Assembly (NCBI RefSeq): GCF_027924565.1
Contig: NZ_AP027041.1
Span: 1,364,001 to 1,428,000, forward strand
DNA length: 64,000 bases
Source: Lysobacter auxotrophicus
GTDB lineage: Bacteria > Pseudomonadota > Gammaproteobacteria > Xanthomonadales > Xanthomonadaceae
Direction of reading: 5' to 3'
Shown one piece after another: positions 61,631-64,000 of the stretch. The notes below the pieces were generated by a model that made no database searches, was not told the DNA's origin, and saw only the letters and a program-made list of their open reading frames with translations. Each line of letters starts with the position of its first letter. Position 1 is the stretch's first letter. Position numbers and translations under genes: made by a program.

Positions 61631-62323
61631 TCAGGGCCCGAACGCCTCTTCCTCGCCGTCCTCGTCCTCCTTGACCGGCCGAGGCGTCAACGTCATCAGC
61701 CGGTTCGGCGGCACGCTGGCCCAGTCGACGACGTGGCCCTCCTCGAAACGCACCCACGAGGAGCCGTAGTTCCACACGTCGTCCTGCACGCGTTCGGGCG
61801 CGCCCTGGATCGCGACGACCGCCGCTTCCTCCATGCCCAGTTCCAGCCGGGGCGCGTTCGGATCGGCGGCCGCCACCGCGGCCTCGTGTTCCGCATGCGG
61901 CGCAACCTGCGCGGTTTCCGACCAGTGCAGCACCACCATCACCACCACCAGCACCAGCACGCTGAGCACCGCGATGCGCGGCGTCACGCTCTGCGTCGTG
62001 CGTTCGCTGGCGGGCAGGTGACGCGAACCCGCGGCGGCGGACGGCGCATGCGACGCGTCGGGCATGGGACGCGAATTCATCGCCGGTCCGCGCGGCGTGG
62101 AGCCCGGCAAACGCCCATGGATGCGGTGGAAGCGGATCGCGCCCGAATACAGCGCGGTCAGTTCGGTCAGCGCGCTGTTCGCCTCGTCGGAGGAAGGGCG
62201 ATCGAGATGGCGGTCCGGATGCAGTTCGGCCACGCGGACGCGATACGCACGCTTGAGGTCTTCGAGGCTGCAGTCCGGATGCAGGCCAAGCTGCATGTAC
62301 AGAAGCGCGAAGTCCTGGCTCAT
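61631..62323 (-). CDS. J-domain protein with a single membrane anchor
   Basis: A 230-residue protein. Residues 1-70 resemble a J domain: YMQLGLHPDCSLEDLKRAYRVRVAELHPDRHLDRPSSDEAN, with the HPD tripeptide at 35-37. A Pro/Ala linker leads to one membrane helix at about 115-133 (IAVLSVLVLVVVMVVLH). The C-terminal part (LELGMEEAAVVAIQGAPERVQDDVWNYGSSWVRFEEGHVVDW) looks like a small beta domain on the other side of the membrane. It may recruit DnaK to the membrane. It is convergent with the sugar transferase gene. Confidence 0.8.
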   Translation of the reverse strand: MSQDFALLYMQLGLHPDCSLEDLKRAYRVRVAELHPDRHLDRPSSDEANSALTELTALYSGAIRFHRIHGRLPGSTPRGPAMNSRPMPDASHAPSAAAGSRHLPASERTTQSVTPRIAVLSVLVLVVVMVVLHWSETAQVAPHAEHEAAVAAADPNAPRLELGMEEAAVVAIQGAPERVQDDVWNYGSSWVRFEEGHVVDWASVPPNRLMTLTPRPVKEDEDGEEEAFGP

Positions 62324-62765
62324 GGGGCCCCCTTGTCGGGGTCAATCCTAGCGCGGCTTCACGCGCCGTGCATCGTCTGGCGGATGCGCGGCGAACGTGG
62401 CCGCTCGCGCCCGTGCGCACCGTTTGGTTCGACGAGAGGGGCAGGGAAGACACGAATGCCGCGGTCGGCATCGGTCGTGCCGCATGTGGGGTGAGCGATG
62501 TCGTGGAGTGCCGGCACACAGCCAACGCGCAGGCCCGAGGCGGCCCGCGACGTGGTGCCGGACGCGCGGTGCGTGGCAGCGGTTTCGCCGCACCGGATCG
62601 CAACGACGCGCCTGCCTTCGACCGCCCAACGCATCCGCGCGCAATGACGCAGCGGAGCCGGCGCGACAACCGGTTTTGACGCAGACCGCCGGCCGTTCGA
62701 CGCCGGTTTGGACGTGATTGTTGCCGACGGCCACGGCCGCCGCGCAGTGGAGAAGGAGCAGGCGC
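62324..62765. other. Intergenic region before the peptide synthetase gene
   Basis: No convincing gene is seen in these 442 bases. Short frames on both strands are Arg/Ala-rich. A good ribosome-binding site (AAGGAG at 62753-62758) belongs to the next gene. Promoters for both divergent genes must lie here but could not be pinpointed. Confidence 0.5.
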
Positions 62766-64000
62766 ATGAGTACGCGGGCAGCAGCGACACAGGACGACGA
62801 CTTTCGCGGCGCGACGCCGGCCATCGATTCGCCGCTGCTGGACGTGCTTCCGCAGCCCGCCGGCAACGCCGACGGCGCCGTCGGATCGCTCGCGTTCGCG
62901 CTGCCGCCCGATGTTGCACTCGCGTTGCACCACGATGACGCCCGCAACGCGCTCACCGCCGCGCTGGTCGCCGTGGATGCCTGGCTGTCGGGCGCCGACG
63001 ATGCGCTCGCCACGATGGGCCGCGGCAACGCATGGCGCCAGCTGCGCGTCGCGGTGGGTTCGACGAACGCCGCGACACTCGCCGAGGCGATCGACTGCGC
63101 CGACACGAACGAAGCGCCGCAGCCCTGCGTCTGGACCGTCTCGGACGAGGCGGGCGTTCCGGCGTTCGCCGCATCGAACTGGCGCATCGACGACGCGCAG
63201 CTTCGCGGGGAGTTTCGCGCGCCGCTATCGAACGAAGCCGCCGCGCTGATCGGCGAGGCCGTCGTGCGTTGCCTGCGTGCGATCGCGAACGACGCCACGC
63301 TGCCGCTGTCGCATATCGACGCGCTCGATCCGACCGACCGCGCGCGCCAGATCGACGACTGGGCCGTCGCGCCTCGCGCGCGTGCCGAGTTCGACACCGT
63401 CCACGAATGCTTCGCGCAGACGCTCGCCGCGTTTGCCGACAAGACCGCCGTCGTGCACGGCGAGGCGAGCCTCACCTACGCGCAGCTCGACCGCCGCGCC
63501 GCTTCGCTTGCCACGCGGCTTCGCGATGCGGGCGTCGTCGCGGGCGACATCGTCGGTGTCGCGCTGCCGCGCTCGCTCGACGCGGTCGTCGCGCTGCTCG
63601 GCGTGATCAAGGCCGGCGGCGCGTACCTGCCGTTGGACCTCGCGCTGCCCGCCGACCGTCTCGCCTTCATGGTCGATAACGCCCGCGTGCGCGTGATCGT
63701 CGCCGATCCCGCGCTGCACGCATCGAACCTGCCGCGCGAGCCGCGTCGCGTGGACGTGCACGGCGACGATGCGCCGCTGGCGGATACGCCGGACACGAAC
63801 CGCGACTCGCTCGCGTACGTGCTCTTCACCTCCGGCTCGACCGGCGTGCCGAAGGGCGTGGAGATCCGCCACCGTTCGCTCGTGCGCCGGTTGCGCGGCG
63901 TCGATTACGTCACGCTCGACGCCCAGACGCGCCTGCTGCACCAGGCGCCGCTGGGCTTCGATATTTCCGGCCTGGAACTGTGGGGCGCGCTGTTCAACGG
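62766..64000 (+). CDS. Non-ribosomal peptide synthetase, first module (5' part, runs off the window)
   Basis: The first 411 codons of a large synthetase. Residues about 40-200 look like the C-terminal half of a condensation domain, without the HHxxxDG motif (LAFALPPDVALALHH..., WRIDDAQLRGEF, LIGEAVVRCLRAIANDATLPLSHIDAL). An adenylation domain starts near 209: core A1 LTYAQLDRRA (236-245), A2 KAGGAYLPLD (282-291), A3 LFTSGSTGVPKG (353-364), A4 GFDISGLELWG (397-407). The visible substrate-code positions 235/236/239 are D, I and L, the beginning of the glycine-type code. Start ATG 62766 has an AAGGAG box. The Sfp-type transferase at 59.1 kb is the likely activating enzyme. Confidence 0.93.
   Translation, partial: MSTRAAATQDDDFRGATPAIDSPLLDVLPQPAGNADGAVGSLAFALPPDVALALHHDDARNALTAALVAVDAWLSGADDALATMGRGNAWRQLRVAVGSTNAATLAEAIDCADTNEAPQPCVWTVSDEAGVPAFAASNWRIDDAQLRGEFRAPLSNEAAALIGEAVVRCLRAIANDATLPLSHIDALDPTDRARQIDDWAVAPRARAEFDTVHECFAQTLAAFADKTAVVHGEASLTYAQLDRRAASLATRLRDAGVVAGDIVGVALPRSLDAVVALLGVIKAGGAYLPLDLALPADRLAFMVDNARVRVIVADPALHASNLPREPRRVDVHGDDAPLADTPDTNRDSLAYVLFTSGSTGVPKGVEIRHRSLVRRLRGVDYVTLDAQTRLLHQAPLGFDISGLELWGALFN

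Noticed and set aside
62368-62679. A 103-codon frame between the J-domain gene and the synthetase
   Set aside because: Arg/Ala-rich, with no ribosome-binding site and no recognisable sequence; frames in the other orientation are equally long.

Overview
This is a gene-dense, very GC-rich stretch of a gammaproteobacterial chromosome. The closest fit is the Xanthomonadaceae/Lysobacteraceae, probably a Lysobacter-like organism. That placement is an inference. It rests on the LexA box type TTAGTAG-N5-CTACTAA, the gene orders lexA-recA-recX-alaS-csrA, ffh-rpsP-rimM-trmD-rplS and murJ-ribF-ileS-lspA-ispH, the heptamer intergenic repeats, and several families of GC-rich palindromic repeats. No transposase, integrase, phage gene or CRISPR array was seen.

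Layout. 1-3.0 kb: start of an OprP/OprO-type porin, then an overlapping trio (enoyl-CoA hydratase, small Cys-containing protein, endonuclease III). 3.2-8.8 kb: FKBP-like periplasmic protein, DUF1289 protein, Nudix CoA pyrophosphatase, sulfurtransferase, a PstS-like/OmpA fusion, an enoyl-CoA isomerase and a PCuAC copper chaperone. 9-15.7 kb, minus strand: acyl-CoA thioesterase coupled to uvrA, a BON/OmpA-like lipoprotein and a secreted subtilase. 16.4-25.7 kb: rplU-rpmA-obgE, rpsT and murJ-ribF-ileS-lspA-ispH, followed by tRNA-Thr(CGT). 26-30.7 kb: general-stress FMN-binding protein, orphan small proteins, radA and purU. 30.9-35.9 kb: a MarR-controlled tripartite efflux operon with a perfect inverted-repeat operator. 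36-41.9 kb: ccsA-like gene divergent from ffh, the rpsP-rimM-trmD-rplS group and a Mut7-C protein. 41.9-46.3 kb: MATE pump, Hsp15-like protein, DUF937 protein and a catalase preceded by an OxyR-like site. 46.7-55.7 kb: mutS, pncC, lexA-recA-recX, alaS and csrA, then tRNA-Ser(GCT) and tRNA-Arg(ACG). 56.2-64 kb: a heptamer tandem repeat, then an accessory polysaccharide/non-ribosomal peptide locus.

How the parts work together. DNA repair is strongly represented (nth, uvrA, radA, mutS, lexA, recA, recX). The lexA operator overlaps its own start codon, so the SOS switch is visible. Envelope and stress functions (efflux, MATE, catalase, general-stress protein, copper chaperone) are scattered between core blocks. 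The most unusual part is the right end. A UDP-HexNAc dehydrogenase and a UDP-sugar 4-epimerase, coupled by a GTGA overlap, lie divergent from an Sfp-type phosphopantetheinyl transferase. A TIGR03013-like priming glycosyltransferase follows, and then a non-ribosomal peptide synthetase that runs off the window. I infer an acidic exopolysaccharide locus next to, and possibly linked with, a peptide-assembly line. The window ends before this can be settled.
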